Below, piece after piece: positions 17,509 to 25,905 of a DNA stretch of 64,000 nucleotides (the first letter of the stretch is position 1; each line of letters begins with the position of its first letter). Position numbers and translations under genes: made by a program. This stretch comes from Acidobacteriota bacterium (lineage in GTDB: Bacteria; Acidobacteriota; Vicinamibacteria; Vicinamibacterales; CAVVIG01): the NCBI GenBank assembly GCA_020850715.1, contig JADZED010000081.1, positions 17,312-81,311 of the forward strand, given 5' to 3'. The notes beneath the pieces were generated by a model. It was not told the origin of the DNA. It was given only the letters and a program-made list of their open reading frames with translations, and made no database searches.

Positions 17509-17532
17509 GGCTTGTGAACGATTTCGCAAGCC
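17509..17532. promoter_or_regulatory. 24-bp palindrome upstream of the complex I operon
   Basis: GGCTTGTGAA (17509-17518), spacer CGAT, TTCGCAAGCC (17523-17532): the arms match at 9 of 10 positions. It stands alone in the 208-bp divergent region between nuoA and the glycosyltransferase, close to nuoA. It looks like a dimeric-regulator operator; an RNA hairpin in the nuoA leader is the alternative. Confidence 0.5.
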
Positions 17533-17663
17533 CGGACCCTCATGCTACCTCAGAACCGCCGTCCAGGCCAGCGCTCCCGGGGACCAGTCGCGGCGCGTCC
17601 GGCGCGCATCGGCATCGCAGCGGCCCGAAAGCCTGCCCTCCCGACTGGCGACTGGCGACTGGA

Positions 17664-17669
17664 TATGAT
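17664..17669 (+). promoter_or_regulatory. -10-like box 6 nt before the GT4 start
   Basis: TATGAT matches the sigma70 -10 consensus at 5 of 6 positions and ends 6 nt before GTG 17676. No ribosome binding site lies between, so a leaderless mRNA is likely if this box is used. Confidence 0.4.
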
Positions 17670-17675
17670 GCTCCG

Positions 17676-18950
17676 GTGCGCCTCGCCTGGTTCTCGCCGG
17701 TGCCGCCCGCCCGATCGGGCATCGCCGCCTACAGCGCCGACCTGCTGCCGCATCTGGCGGCCGACCACGCGATCGACGTCTTCGTCGACCGTCCGGGCGA
17801 GGTGGCCGGCGCGCGCGTGCTCGACGCGCACGACTTCGTCTGGCGGCACCGCCTCGCGCCCTACGATCTCGTCGTCTATCACCTGGGGAACGCGCCCTGC
17901 CACGACTACATGTGGGCGTATCTCGCTCGCCATCCCGGACTCCTCGTGCTGCACGACGCACGGCTGCACCAGGCGCGCGCGCGCCAGCTGCTGCAGGCCG
18001 GCCGCTTCGACGACTACCGCGCGGAGTTCCGGTTCGATCATCCCGGCGCGGTGCAGGACTTCGCCGAATACGCCATCGAAGGGCTCGGCGGCCCCATCTA
18101 CTATTACTGGCCGATGCGGCGCGCCGCGCTGCAGGCCGCCCGCGCCGTCGCGGTCCACAACGCGCGCGTGGCCGCCGATCTGCAGGCCGAGTGTCCGCGG
18201 GGGGCGGTCGCGACCATTCGCATGGGCGTGCCCGGCGCGCCGGGCGGCGGCCCTTCCGGCGCGCCGGCGATCCGCGCGGCGCTGGCGATCCCGCCCGGCG
18301 CCGTGGTGTTTGCCGCGTTCGGCAGGATCACCGCCGAGAAGCGGATCGGCGCGATTCTGCGCGCGATCGCGGCGCTGAGTGCGGATGGGATCGACGCCTA
18401 CCTGCTGCTGGTCGGAGAGGCCGACGGATTCCCGCTGGCGCGGGAGGTCGCGGCGCTGTCGATCGCCGGCCGGGTGCGCGCGACCGGCTACGTGCCCGAC
18501 GATCGGATCGGGGTATACCTGGCCGCCGCCGACGTGTGCCTGTGCCTGCGCTGGCCGACGGCGCTCGAGACGTCCGCTTCCTGGCTGCGCTGCCTCGCGG
18601 CGGCGCGGCCGACGGTGGTCTCCGACCTCGCGCACCTGGTGGACATCCCAGCCGCGGTGGCCCCCCGAGTGAATCTGCTGGATGAGGATCGATCGCTGCA
18701 GGGCATCATGCGCCAGCTCGCCGTCGATCGACCCCGCCGTGACGCGCTCGCCGCGGCGGGACAGGCCTGGTGGGCCGCCGGACACACGCTCTCGCACATG
18801 GTCGACGACTACCGGCAACTGCTGCAGGATGCGGCGGCACGCCCGCCCGGAGCGCCACCCGAACTGCCGGCGCACATGACCGCCGGCCACATGGCGCTGG
18901 CACGATCGATCGCGCGGGACTTCGGGGTCGCGGTGGACCTGCTCGCGTAG
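17676..18950 (+). CDS. Glycosyltransferase family 4 protein
   Basis: 424 residues with a GT-B fold. The N-terminus, RLAWFSPVPPARSGIAAYSADLL, contains the family's P-x-x-S-G-I-x-x-Y/F nucleotide-loop. The C-terminal domain has VVFAAFGRITAEKRI (donor-binding strand) and a degenerate E-x7-E region around ALETSASWLRCLAAARPTV. The GTG start is chosen because it precedes the first conserved strand and follows a -10-like box; a longer in-frame extension back to 17475 is low-complexity. It likely builds an envelope or exopolysaccharide; donor and acceptor are not predictable. It stands alone and diverges from the complex I operon. Confidence 0.85.
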   Translation: MRLAWFSPVPPARSGIAAYSADLLPHLAADHAIDVFVDRPGEVAGARVLDAHDFVWRHRLAPYDLVVYHLGNAPCHDYMWAYLARHPGLLVLHDARLHQARARQLLQAGRFDDYRAEFRFDHPGAVQDFAEYAIEGLGGPIYYYWPMRRAALQAARAVAVHNARVAADLQAECPRGAVATIRMGVPGAPGGGPSGAPAIRAALAIPPGAVVFAAFGRITAEKRIGAILRAIAALSADGIDAYLLLVGEADGFPLAREVAALSIAGRVRATGYVPDDRIGVYLAAADVCLCLRWPTALETSASWLRCLAAARPTVVSDLAHLVDIPAAVAPRVNLLDEDRSLQGIMRQLAVDRPRRDALAAAGQAWWAAGHTLSHMVDDYRQLLQDAAARPPGAPPELPAHMTAGHMALARSIARDFGVAVDLLA

Positions 18951-18958
18951 GGGCGATG

Positions 18959-18990
18959 GGTGCGGGCCGTATCGATCGCCGGGCCGCACC
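18959..18990. terminator. GC hairpin between two convergent genes
   Basis: GGTGCGG (18959-18965) pairs with CCGCACC (18984-18990); after one G.G mismatch a further CCG/CGG pair closes a 10-nt loop. It lies between the GT4 stop and the stop of the opposite-strand gene. No T tract on either strand. Confidence 0.45.
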
Positions 18991-19011
18991 GACCGCGCGC
19001 ATCCGTCGCGC

Positions 19012-19284
19012 TCAGGAGGCCAGACGGGCGCTGGCCTCGACGATCCGCCGTTCCACTTCCTTGATGGCTTCGGCCAGTTGAACGCGCCGCCGCTCGTGCG
19101 TCGTGGCCGCGAGCTGATGGTCCAGTTCCAGCCGCGCCAGCTTCAGCGATTCCAGCGTGCGGGCGTGCTCGGGGTTCACCCGCTCGTCCTTGCGGCGCGT
19201 TCTCGTGCGGCCGCGCTCGACCTCTTCCATCCGTTCCTGGATGCGACTCTCAGCGTCGATCAATCCTTCGCCGGCATCTCCCAT
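19012..19284 (-). CDS. Small coiled-coil hypothetical protein
   Basis: 90 residues, almost entirely charged and helical (ESRIQERMEEVERGRTRTRRK, in pieces; LARLELDHQLAATTHERRRVQL), with Leu/Ile/Val spacing compatible with a coiled coil through residues 40-85. I recognise no family. The ATG at 19284 is supported by GGAG eight bases upstream. It is divergent from the Lhr helicase gene with 51 bp between starts and convergent with the GT4 gene. It is one of the few genes here with a clear Shine-Dalgarno motif. Confidence 0.6.
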   Translation of the reverse strand: MGDAGEGLIDAESRIQERMEEVERGRTRTRRKDERVNPEHARTLESLKLARLELDHQLAATTHERRRVQLAEAIKEVERRIVEASARLAS

Positions 19285-19321
19285 CAAACGATCTCCATTG
19301 TGAAAGCGCGTACATGGCCAT

Positions 19322-19327
19322 TATAAG
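19322..19327 (+). promoter_or_regulatory. -10-like box 8 nt before the lhr start
   Basis: TATAAG ends 8 nt before GTG 19336, with no Shine-Dalgarno motif between. It matches TATAAT at 5 of 6 positions and stands out in otherwise GC-rich DNA. Confidence 0.4.
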
Positions 19328-19335
19328 ATCCCGGC

Positions 19336-22300
19336 GTGGCCGCGCGTTCGACTTTCGATCCGCTCGCGAGGTTTCATCCCGCCGTCCGCGTGTGGTTCAC
19401 CGCGGCGTTCGGCGCGCCGACGCCGCCGCAGAGGCTCGGCTGGCCGCCGATCGCCCGCGGCGAGTCGTCGCTCATCGTGGCGCCGACGGGCAGCGGCAAG
19501 ACGCTCGCCGCGTTTCTCTGGTGCCTGGATCGGCTCATGTTCGCGCCGGCGCCGTCGAGCGCGCGGCGTTGTCGAGTTCTTTACGTCTCGCCGCTCAAGG
19601 CGCTCGCCGTCGACGTCGAGCGCAACCTGCGCGCCCCGCTGGCCGGCATCGCCGGGATCGCGGCCGCGCGCGGGGATCGCTTCGTGAGCCCGACGATCGC
19701 GATCCGCACCGGCGATACGCCGCAGCTCGAGCGGGCGCGCTTTCAGCGCCAGCCGGCCGACATCCTGATCACGACGCCCGAATCGCTGTTCCTCCTCCTC
19801 ACCTCGAACGCGCGCGATGCGCTCGGTTCGATCGACACCGTCATCGTCGACGAGATCCATGCGCTGGTGCCGACCAAGCGCGGCGCGCACCTGGCGCTGT
19901 CGCTCGAGCGCCTGGCCTGCGCGTGCACCCGGCCGCCGCAGCGCATCGGCCTCTCGGCAACGCAGCGGCCGCTCGAGGAGGTGGCACGGTTTCTCGGCGG
20001 CATCGAGACGCACCCGCGCGGCGCCCGCACGCCGCGCCGGCCGCCAAGGGGGCGCGCGGCCCTGAGCGCGTTCGACGAAGCGCGGATCGACGCCGAGATC
20101 GCCGCCGAGTTCACGGCGCCGGGACGCCGGGCGCGCCAGCGGGCGGTCACCATCATCGACGCCGGACGCCGGAAGGCGCTGAAGTTGACGATCGAGGTCC
20201 CGATCGAGAACATGGCCCGGCCGCCGGCGGGCGATGCAGGCGGCCCGGGGCCGTCGATCTGGTCGGCGATTCACCCGCGGCTGCTGGAGCTGATCCGGGC
20301 CCACCGCTCGACGCTCATCTTCGTCAACAGCCGGCGGCTGGCCGAGCGGCTCGCCGGCGCGGTGAACGCGCTCGCCGGCGGCACGCTCGTGCGCTCGCAT
20401 CACGGATCGATCGCCCGCGCACAGCGGGTCGAGATCGAAGAGCAGCTCAAGGCGGGCGCGCTCCGGGCGCTGGTCGCCACCTCCTCGCTCGAGCTCGGCA
20501 TCGACATGGGCGCCGTCGATCTCGTCGTGCAGATCGAGGCGCCGCCCAGCGTCGCGAGCGGACTGCAGCGGATCGGGCGGGGCGGACACCGGATCGACGC
20601 GGTCAGCGAGGGGGTGATCTTCCCGAAGTTCCGCGGCGACCTGGTCGCATGCGCCGCGGTGGCGCGCGCGATGCACCACGGCGAGGTGGAAGCGACCCGC
20701 TACCCGCGCAATCCGCTCGACGTGCTCGCGCAGCAGATCGTCGCGATGGCGGCAATGGACGGCTGGCGTACCGATGCGCTCTTCGATCTCGTCCGCAGCG
20801 CCGCGTCGTTCGCGGATCTGAGCCGGACCGTGTTCGACGGCGTGCTCGACATGCTGTCGGGCCGCTACCCGTCAGACGAGTTCGCGGCGCTCCGGCCGCG
20901 CATCACGTGGGACCGAGCGGCCGGCACGATCGCCGCCCGCGAGGGCGCGCGGCGCGTGGCAATCGCCAACGGCGGCACCATTCCCGACCGCGGGCTGTAC
21001 GGCGTGTTCCTCGCGGGCGCGCCGCCCGGCGCCGCGCGCGTCGGCGAGCTCGACGAGGAAATGGTGTTCGAGAGCCGCGTCGGCGAGACGTTCGTGCTGG
21101 GCGCCTCGACGTGGCGGATCCAGGAGATCACGCACGACCGCGTGGTGGTCTCGCCTGCGCCCGGCGAGCCCGGCAGGATGCCGTTCTGGAAGGGCGATCG
21201 CGCAGGGCGGCCGCTGGAGCTCGGCCTCGCCATCGGCCGCCTCGTGCGCGATCTCGTCCGGCTGCCGCCGGAGGCGGCCGTCGCCCGGTTGACGCACGAC
21301 CACGACCTGGATCGCCTCGCCGCCGACACTCTCCTGCGCTACCTCCGCGAGCAGGAACGGGCCACGCGCGCGCTGCCCGACGCCTCGACCGTGATCGTCG
21401 AGCGCGTGCGCGACGAACTGGGCGACTGGCGCGTGTGCGTGCTCTCGCCGCGGGGCGGCCGGGTCCACGCGCCATGGGCCATGGCGGCGGCGGCGAAGAT
21501 CCGGCAGCACACGGGCATCGAGGTCGAAACGCTCTGGGGCGACGATGGATTCGTCGTGCGGTTCCCGGATGTCGATCGACCGCCCGACCCGGCGCTGCTG
21601 CTGCCCGATCCGGTCGAGGTTCAGCCGCTGGTCGTCCGGCAGCTCGGCGCGACGGCGCTCTTCGCGGCTCGATTCCGCGAGAATGCCGCGCGCTCCCTGC
21701 TGCTGCCGAAGCGGCGGCCCGGCATGCGCGCGCCGCTCTGGCAGCAGCGCAAGCGGGCAGCCGACCTGCTCGCCGTCGCGGCGCGCTTCGGCTCGTTTCC
21801 CGTCCTGCTGGAAACCTATCGCGAATGTCTTCGCGACTTCTTCGACATGCCCGCGCTCGCCGCCACCCTCGCCGGCATCCGCAGCCGGCGCATTCGTGTC
21901 GTGACCGTCGACTCCGGGCAGCCGTCGCCGTTTGCGGCGTCGCTGCTCTTCAGCTACGTCGCCAGCTTCATCTACGACGGCGACGCACCGCTGGCCGAGC
22001 GGCGGGCGCAGGCGCTCGCCGTCGATCAGGCACAGCTGCGCGAGCTCATCGGCGACACGGAGCTGCGTGAGCTGCTGGACGCCGCGGCAATGGAGGCCGT
22101 CGAACGCCAGCTCCAGCGCGCCGACGACAGACACCGCGCGCGCAGCGCCGACGGCCTGCACGACATGCTGCTGGGCCTCGGCGACCTCAGCCGGCAGGAG
22201 ATCCAGGAACGCACCGCGCTGCCGGAATGGGCGGCAGAGGTCGATGCCCTCGAGCGCGCCGGCCGCATCGTCGAGATCGCGATCGCGGGAGAACCGCGGT

Positions 22301-23976
22301 ACATCGCGGTCGAGGACGCCGCCCGTTTCCGGGACGCGCTCGGGCTCCCTCTCCCGCCCGGGCTGCCTCCCGCGCTGCTCGAGCCGGCCCGCGATCCGCT
22401 CGGCAACCTCGCGCGCCGCTACGCGCGCACGCATGCCCCATTCACGACGGCCGACTTCGCGGCGCGTTACGCGCTGGATCCCGCGAGCGGCGAAGCCGTG
22501 CTCGCACGGCTGGCATCGGAAGGGCTCCTGGTCGAAGGCGAGTTCCGCCCGGGCGGGACGCGGCGCGAATGGACCGATGCGGGCGTGCTGCGCCTGCTGC
22601 GCCGGCGATCGCTGGCCAAGCTGCGCCAGGAAGTCGAACCGGTCGATCAGGCGGCGCTCGGCCGGCTCGTGACGACGTGGCAGGGGCTGGTCGAACCTCG
22701 CCAGGGCGCCGACGCGCTGCTCGACGCGATCGAGCAGCTGCAGGGCGCGCCGCTGGCCGCGTCGATCCTCGAAACCGACATCCTTCCGGCGCGAGTCGAG
22801 GGGTACGATCCCGCCGATCTCGATGCCATCGCCGCCGCCGGCGAGGTCGTGTGGGTGGGCGTCGAGCCGCTGGGGGAACGCGACGGACGCCTCGCGCTGT
22901 ACCTCGCGGGCCATCTCGGCGACCTGCGCCTTCCGGCCGGCCCGGACGGCAGCCTCGAGCGCCAGCCGGCGCACCCGCTCTCCGAGCGCGAGGCGCGCAT
23001 CGTCGAGATTCTACGGGAGCGCGGCGCGCTGTTCTTCGGTCCGCTCCATGACGCGGCGGGCGGCGGCTATCCCGGAGAAACGGTGAACGCCATCTGGAAT
23101 CTGGTGTGGCGCGGCATCCTCACCAACGACACGTTGCACGCGCTGCGCGCGTTCACGCGCGCGCGGCCCCGTTCCCGGCGCCAGACACGGCGTGAGCGGC
23201 CGGCGGCGCCGTCCGCGTTCCGATCGCGCCTGCAGGCGCCGCCGTCGACCGAAGGTCGATGGACGCTCGTCCCAACCGCCGCCGGCGATGCGGCGCCCGG
23301 GTCGAAGGCGGCCGTGACGCGGTGGTCGGCGGCGGCGGCACGGCAACTGCTCGCGCGGTACGGCGTGCTGACGCGCGAGGCGGTCGCGGCGGAAGGCATG
23401 CGCGGCGGCTTCGGCGCGATCTATCCCGCGCTGAAGGCGATGGAAGATGCCGGGCGGATCCGGCGCGGGTACTTCGTCGCCGGTCTCGGCGCCACGCAGT
23501 TCGCGCTGCCGGGCGCGCTCGATCGGCTGCGCACCCTGCGGGATGCGCCGGAGACGCCGGAAGCCGTCGCGCTCGCCGCCGCCGATCCCGCCAATCCGTA
23601 CGGCGCCGCGCTGGCGTGGCCCGGCTCGGCCGGCGCCGCCGCTACCCGCCCCGCGCGAGCGGTGGGAGCAACGGTCATTCTCGTGGATGGCGCGCTCGCC
23701 GCGTTCCTGTCGCGCGGCGAGCGGCAGCTCCTGACGTGGCTGCCCGATGCCGAACCGGTGCGCGGCCGCGTCGCGCGGGCAATCGCGCGCGCTCTCTTGG
23801 ATCGGGCGCGGGCGGGGGGCGACGCCCCGCGCGGCATGCTGCTCGAGGAGATCGACGGCGCGCCGCCAGCGCTGCACCCCATCGCACCGTACCTGATTGA
23901 AGCCGGCTTTCTGGCGGGCGCGCTGGGGCTGGCGGTGAATCCCAGGAGCTTGAATATCGAGGAGGCCAGGCGGTGA
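19336..23976 (+). CDS. lhr: Full-length Lhr-type ATP-dependent helicase
   Basis: 1546 residues, close to E. coli Lhr. The N-terminal core (residues about 1-870) has the superfamily 2 motifs: Walker A in VAPTGSGKTLAAF, the DEIH box in VIVDEIHALV, motif III in LSATQRP and the arginine-finger motif VI in QRIGRGGHR. It continues through the winged-helix and Lhr-core domains. The C-terminal ~670 residues form the extended Lhr-CTD, with repeated winged-helix-like segments and a basic linker (about 1275-1305, rich in Arg and Pro). Lhr is a 3'-5' single-stranded-DNA translocase linked to DNA repair. No adjacent exonuclease or ligase gene, as sometimes seen with mycobacterial Lhr, is present. Confidence 0.93.
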   Translation: MAARSTFDPLARFHPAVRVWFTAAFGAPTPPQRLGWPPIARGESSLIVAPTGSGKTLAAFLWCLDRLMFAPAPSSARRCRVLYVSPLKALAVDVERNLRAPLAGIAGIAAARGDRFVSPTIAIRTGDTPQLERARFQRQPADILITTPESLFLLLTSNARDALGSIDTVIVDEIHALVPTKRGAHLALSLERLACACTRPPQRIGLSATQRPLEEVARFLGGIETHPRGARTPRRPPRGRAALSAFDEARIDAEIAAEFTAPGRRARQRAVTIIDAGRRKALKLTIEVPIENMARPPAGDAGGPGPSIWSAIHPRLLELIRAHRSTLIFVNSRRLAERLAGAVNALAGGTLVRSHHGSIARAQRVEIEEQLKAGALRALVATSSLELGIDMGAVDLVVQIEAPPSVASGLQRIGRGGHRIDAVSEGVIFPKFRGDLVACAAVARAMHHGEVEATRYPRNPLDVLAQQIVAMAAMDGWRTDALFDLVRSAASFADLSRTVFDGVLDMLSGRYPSDEFAALRPRITWDRAAGTIAAREGARRVAIANGGTIPDRGLYGVFLAGAPPGAARVGELDEEMVFESRVGETFVLGASTWRIQEITHDRVVVSPAPGEPGRMPFWKGDRAGRPLELGLAIGRLVRDLVRLPPEAAVARLTHDHDLDRLAADTLLRYLREQERATRALPDASTVIVERVRDELGDWRVCVLSPRGGRVHAPWAMAAAAKIRQHTGIEVETLWGDDGFVVRFPDVDRPPDPALLLPDPVEVQPLVVRQLGATALFAARFRENAARSLLLPKRRPGMRAPLWQQRKRAADLLAVAARFGSFPVLLETYRECLRDFFDMPALAATLAGIRSRRIRVVTVDSGQPSPFAASLLFSYVASFIYDGDAPLAERRAQALAVDQAQLRELIGDTELRELLDAAAMEAVERQLQRADDRHRARSADGLHDMLLGLGDLSRQEIQERTALPEWAAEVDALERAGRIVEIAIAGEPRYIAVEDAARFRDALGLPLPPGLPPALLEPARDPLGNLARRYARTHAPFTTADFAARYALDPASGEAVLARLASEGLLVEGEFRPGGTRREWTDAGVLRLLRRRSLAKLRQEVEPVDQAALGRLVTTWQGLVEPRQGADALLDAIEQLQGAPLAASILETDILPARVEGYDPADLDAIAAAGEVVWVGVEPLGERDGRLALYLAGHLGDLRLPAGPDGSLERQPAHPLSEREARIVEILRERGALFFGPLHDAAGGGYPGETVNAIWNLVWRGILTNDTLHALRAFTRARPRSRRQTRRERPAAPSAFRSRLQAPPSTEGRWTLVPTAAGDAAPGSKAAVTRWSAAAARQLLARYGVLTREAVAAEGMRGGFGAIYPALKAMEDAGRIRRGYFVAGLGATQFALPGALDRLRTLRDAPETPEAVALAAADPANPYGAALAWPGSAGAAATRPARAVGATVILVDGALAAFLSRGERQLLTWLPDAEPVRGRVARAIARALLDRARAGGDAPRGMLLEEIDGAPPALHPIAPYLIEAGFLAGALGLAVNPRSLNIEEARR

Positions 23977-24299
23977 CCGTTACCACAGAAGGAGACGCGG
24001 GCCTCCTGATTCGAAGCTGACGTGCCGGTCACGCGCGGATCGCGGCCGGCTTCGAGAAGCGCGGCAAGATTACCGGTCGGGCGCGCTCTTCACGCGGGCG
24101 ACCGCCCGAAGAGCGCGCGTACGGAATGTCACGAGGCCGCGAACGTCTTCAGCGTACTCGCCGGCATGTTCGGCACCAAAGCGCTCAGTCAACATCGCCG
24201 GTTCGAAAGGAAGGACATCCCGACGACGCGGCGCAATGCTTTCCCGATCGCTGCCGGCGCGGGCGGACCGGAAAGCCGAAGCCTGCACGGTGACGACGA
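23977..24299. other. 323-bp convergent intergenic region
   Basis: The stretch between the lhr stop and the stop of the hydrolase holds no convincing gene; overlapping reading frames are short, Arg-rich and without start signals. Its one clear structure is the 11-bp hairpin at 24081-24118. Confidence 0.6.
24081..24118. terminator. 11-bp perfect hairpin between convergent genes
   Basis: GCGCGCTCTTC (24081-24091) and GAAGAGCGCGC (24108-24118) are perfect complements; the 16-nt loop contains a further GGGC/GCCC pair around GACC. There is no T tract. It could terminate transcription from both sides or stabilise the 3' ends. Confidence 0.5.
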
Positions 24300-25868
24300 T
24301 CACATTTCCAGCGTCAGCTCGGCGCCAAAGAGCATCGTCCGGTCGTTGTCGCGGGCGGCCCATTTCAGCAGCGTGGCGAGACTCCGCTCGACGCGGCCCT
24401 GGAACCTCACGCCTCCGTTGACGACGACCGTGATCGGCTTCGAGAAATCGAACACGTCGGGCGACAGCAGCAGCGTGAACGCGGCCACGCCGTAGGACTG
24501 GACGGTGACCGTGTTGCCGCGCCGGACCGCATCGACGCGGCCCCACGGCCGGCGGCGATCGAACAGCAGCAGGGCGCCCGGCGGATTCGGTTCGAACGTG
24601 CCGGCCAGTTCGACCCGGCCGCTGCCGCGTGTCGCGACGATCGAAACGGCGGCGCCTGGCTCGAGCGCGGCCGCGGCGCGCAGCAGATCCTCGGCGTCCG
24701 CGCACGGCCGGCCGTTCACCGCCGCAATCGTATCGCCGGGCCGCAGCCCGAACCGCTCCGCGTTCGATCCAGGCTGAATCAGGCTCACCCGCGTCCCGGC
24801 GCCGACGATGCCGAAGGTGAACGAGAGATCCCGCTGGAGGACGTTCACGTCGGCCGTCAGGTCGGGGCGCGGCAGGCCAGCGGCGCCGGCGTTGCCGGCC
24901 AGCCGATCGACGACGAGCCAGGCGATCCGGCTGTGCGCATCGGTCCGGTCGGTCGACCAGGTGACGCGCGGCGGGTACGGATCGCGCGGGTGCTCGCGGA
25001 CGAACGCTTCGAATCCCTCCTCGACCCGGGGCCACCATCGCGTGTCGTGGACGCCGTCGGGCTGCACGCGGTACTCGACGTCGACGCCGCGCCGTTGCAG
25101 GTGCTCGACCCAGGGCCCGACCGACGCCGCCGGGTAGAGCGGGTCGAGCCCTCCGTTGACGACAAACAGCGGCCGGTTCAGCAGGTTGTTGGGAAAGAGC
25201 TCGCCGATACGCAGGCTCGGACTCTCGAGCACCATCAGATGTCCGTTGAGCGCCAGGAAGCTCGAGAAGATGGTGGGCTGGCGCATGGCAAAGTAATAGG
25301 CGGCCGTCGCGCCGTCGGACACGCCGGCCAGGGCGATGTGGTTCTCGTCGACGTTGTAGGTCCGTTTGAGCGCATCGAGGATCGCGGCGAGGTTCTCTTC
25401 CTGCCGCTCGCTCCACCAGGGCGCGTCGCGCCACGCGAACGGCATGACGTAGATCTGTTCGGCGCCAGCGAGCGCACCGATCGTGCCGGCGCCGCGCGGC
25501 GCGCCGGTCTCGCGCCCCATCACGCCGCCGTGCAACTGCACGCGCACCTGATAGCGGCGCGAGGGATCGTAGGTGTCGGGCACCTCGACGTGGTAGACGT
25601 AGGCCAGGCCGCCGGCCGACCGGCGGAGCCGGACCAGTCCGCGCGGAACGGAGCTTGCGTAGGAGCGTCCCCGACGGAGCCGCGTCCAGGCCTCGTCGAA
25701 GCCGATGCCGCCCTCGAGGATGCCGCGGGCCGCCGACTCGGCTTCATCCGGCGAGCGGGCGCGCCAGAACGCGGCGAACGGATCGGCCTGCCCGCCGAAT
25801 CGCGCCGGCGGCAAGACGAGCGCCGCGGCCGCGAGCGACAGTGCCAGCGCAATTCCGCTCGTCTTCAT
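24300..25868 (-). CDS. Secreted alpha/beta-hydrolase with a PDZ domain
   Basis: About 522 residues. The chosen ATG 25868 starts a clear signal peptide (TSGIALALSLAAAALVLPP); a longer frame would add 13 residues before it. Residues about 90-330 form an esterase/prolyl-oligopeptidase-like alpha/beta-hydrolase: the nucleophile elbow GVSDG, an acidic residue in VNGGLDPLYP and a His in DGVHDTRWW make a full Ser-Asp-His triad. Residues about 365-450 form a PDZ domain (LIQPGSNAERFGLRPGDTI), followed by a beta-rich tail. It is probably an exported esterase or peptidase. It is divergent from the secreted protein at 25906, with a shared AT-rich spot between them. Confidence 0.75.
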   Translation of the reverse strand: MKTSGIALALSLAAAALVLPPARFGGQADPFAAFWRARSPDEAESAARGILEGGIGFDEAWTRLRRGRSYASSVPRGLVRLRRSAGGLAYVYHVEVPDTYDPSRRYQVRVQLHGGVMGRETGAPRGAGTIGALAGAEQIYVMPFAWRDAPWWSERQEENLAAILDALKRTYNVDENHIALAGVSDGATAAYYFAMRQPTIFSSFLALNGHLMVLESPSLRIGELFPNNLLNRPLFVVNGGLDPLYPAASVGPWVEHLQRRGVDVEYRVQPDGVHDTRWWPRVEEGFEAFVREHPRDPYPPRVTWSTDRTDAHSRIAWLVVDRLAGNAGAAGLPRPDLTADVNVLQRDLSFTFGIVGAGTRVSLIQPGSNAERFGLRPGDTIAAVNGRPCADAEDLLRAAAALEPGAAVSIVATRGSGRVELAGTFEPNPPGALLLFDRRRPWGRVDAVRRGNTVTVQSYGVAAFTLLLSPDVFDFSKPITVVVNGGVRFQGRVERSLATLLKWAARDNDRTMLFGAELTLEM

Positions 25869-25877
25869 GGACCAGGC

Positions 25878-25886
25878 GACTATAAT
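25878..25886. promoter_or_regulatory. Back-to-back -10 boxes in a 37-bp divergent spacer
   Basis: TATAAT (25881-25886, plus strand) is a perfect -10 hexamer 19 nt before ATG 25906. On the minus strand TATAGT (25883-25878) overlaps it and ends 9 nt before the ATG at 25868. The two genes would therefore compete for one short AT-rich core. No matching -35 consensus was found. Confidence 0.5.
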
Positions 25887-25905
25887 CCGGCTGACACGGT
25901 CTGCC

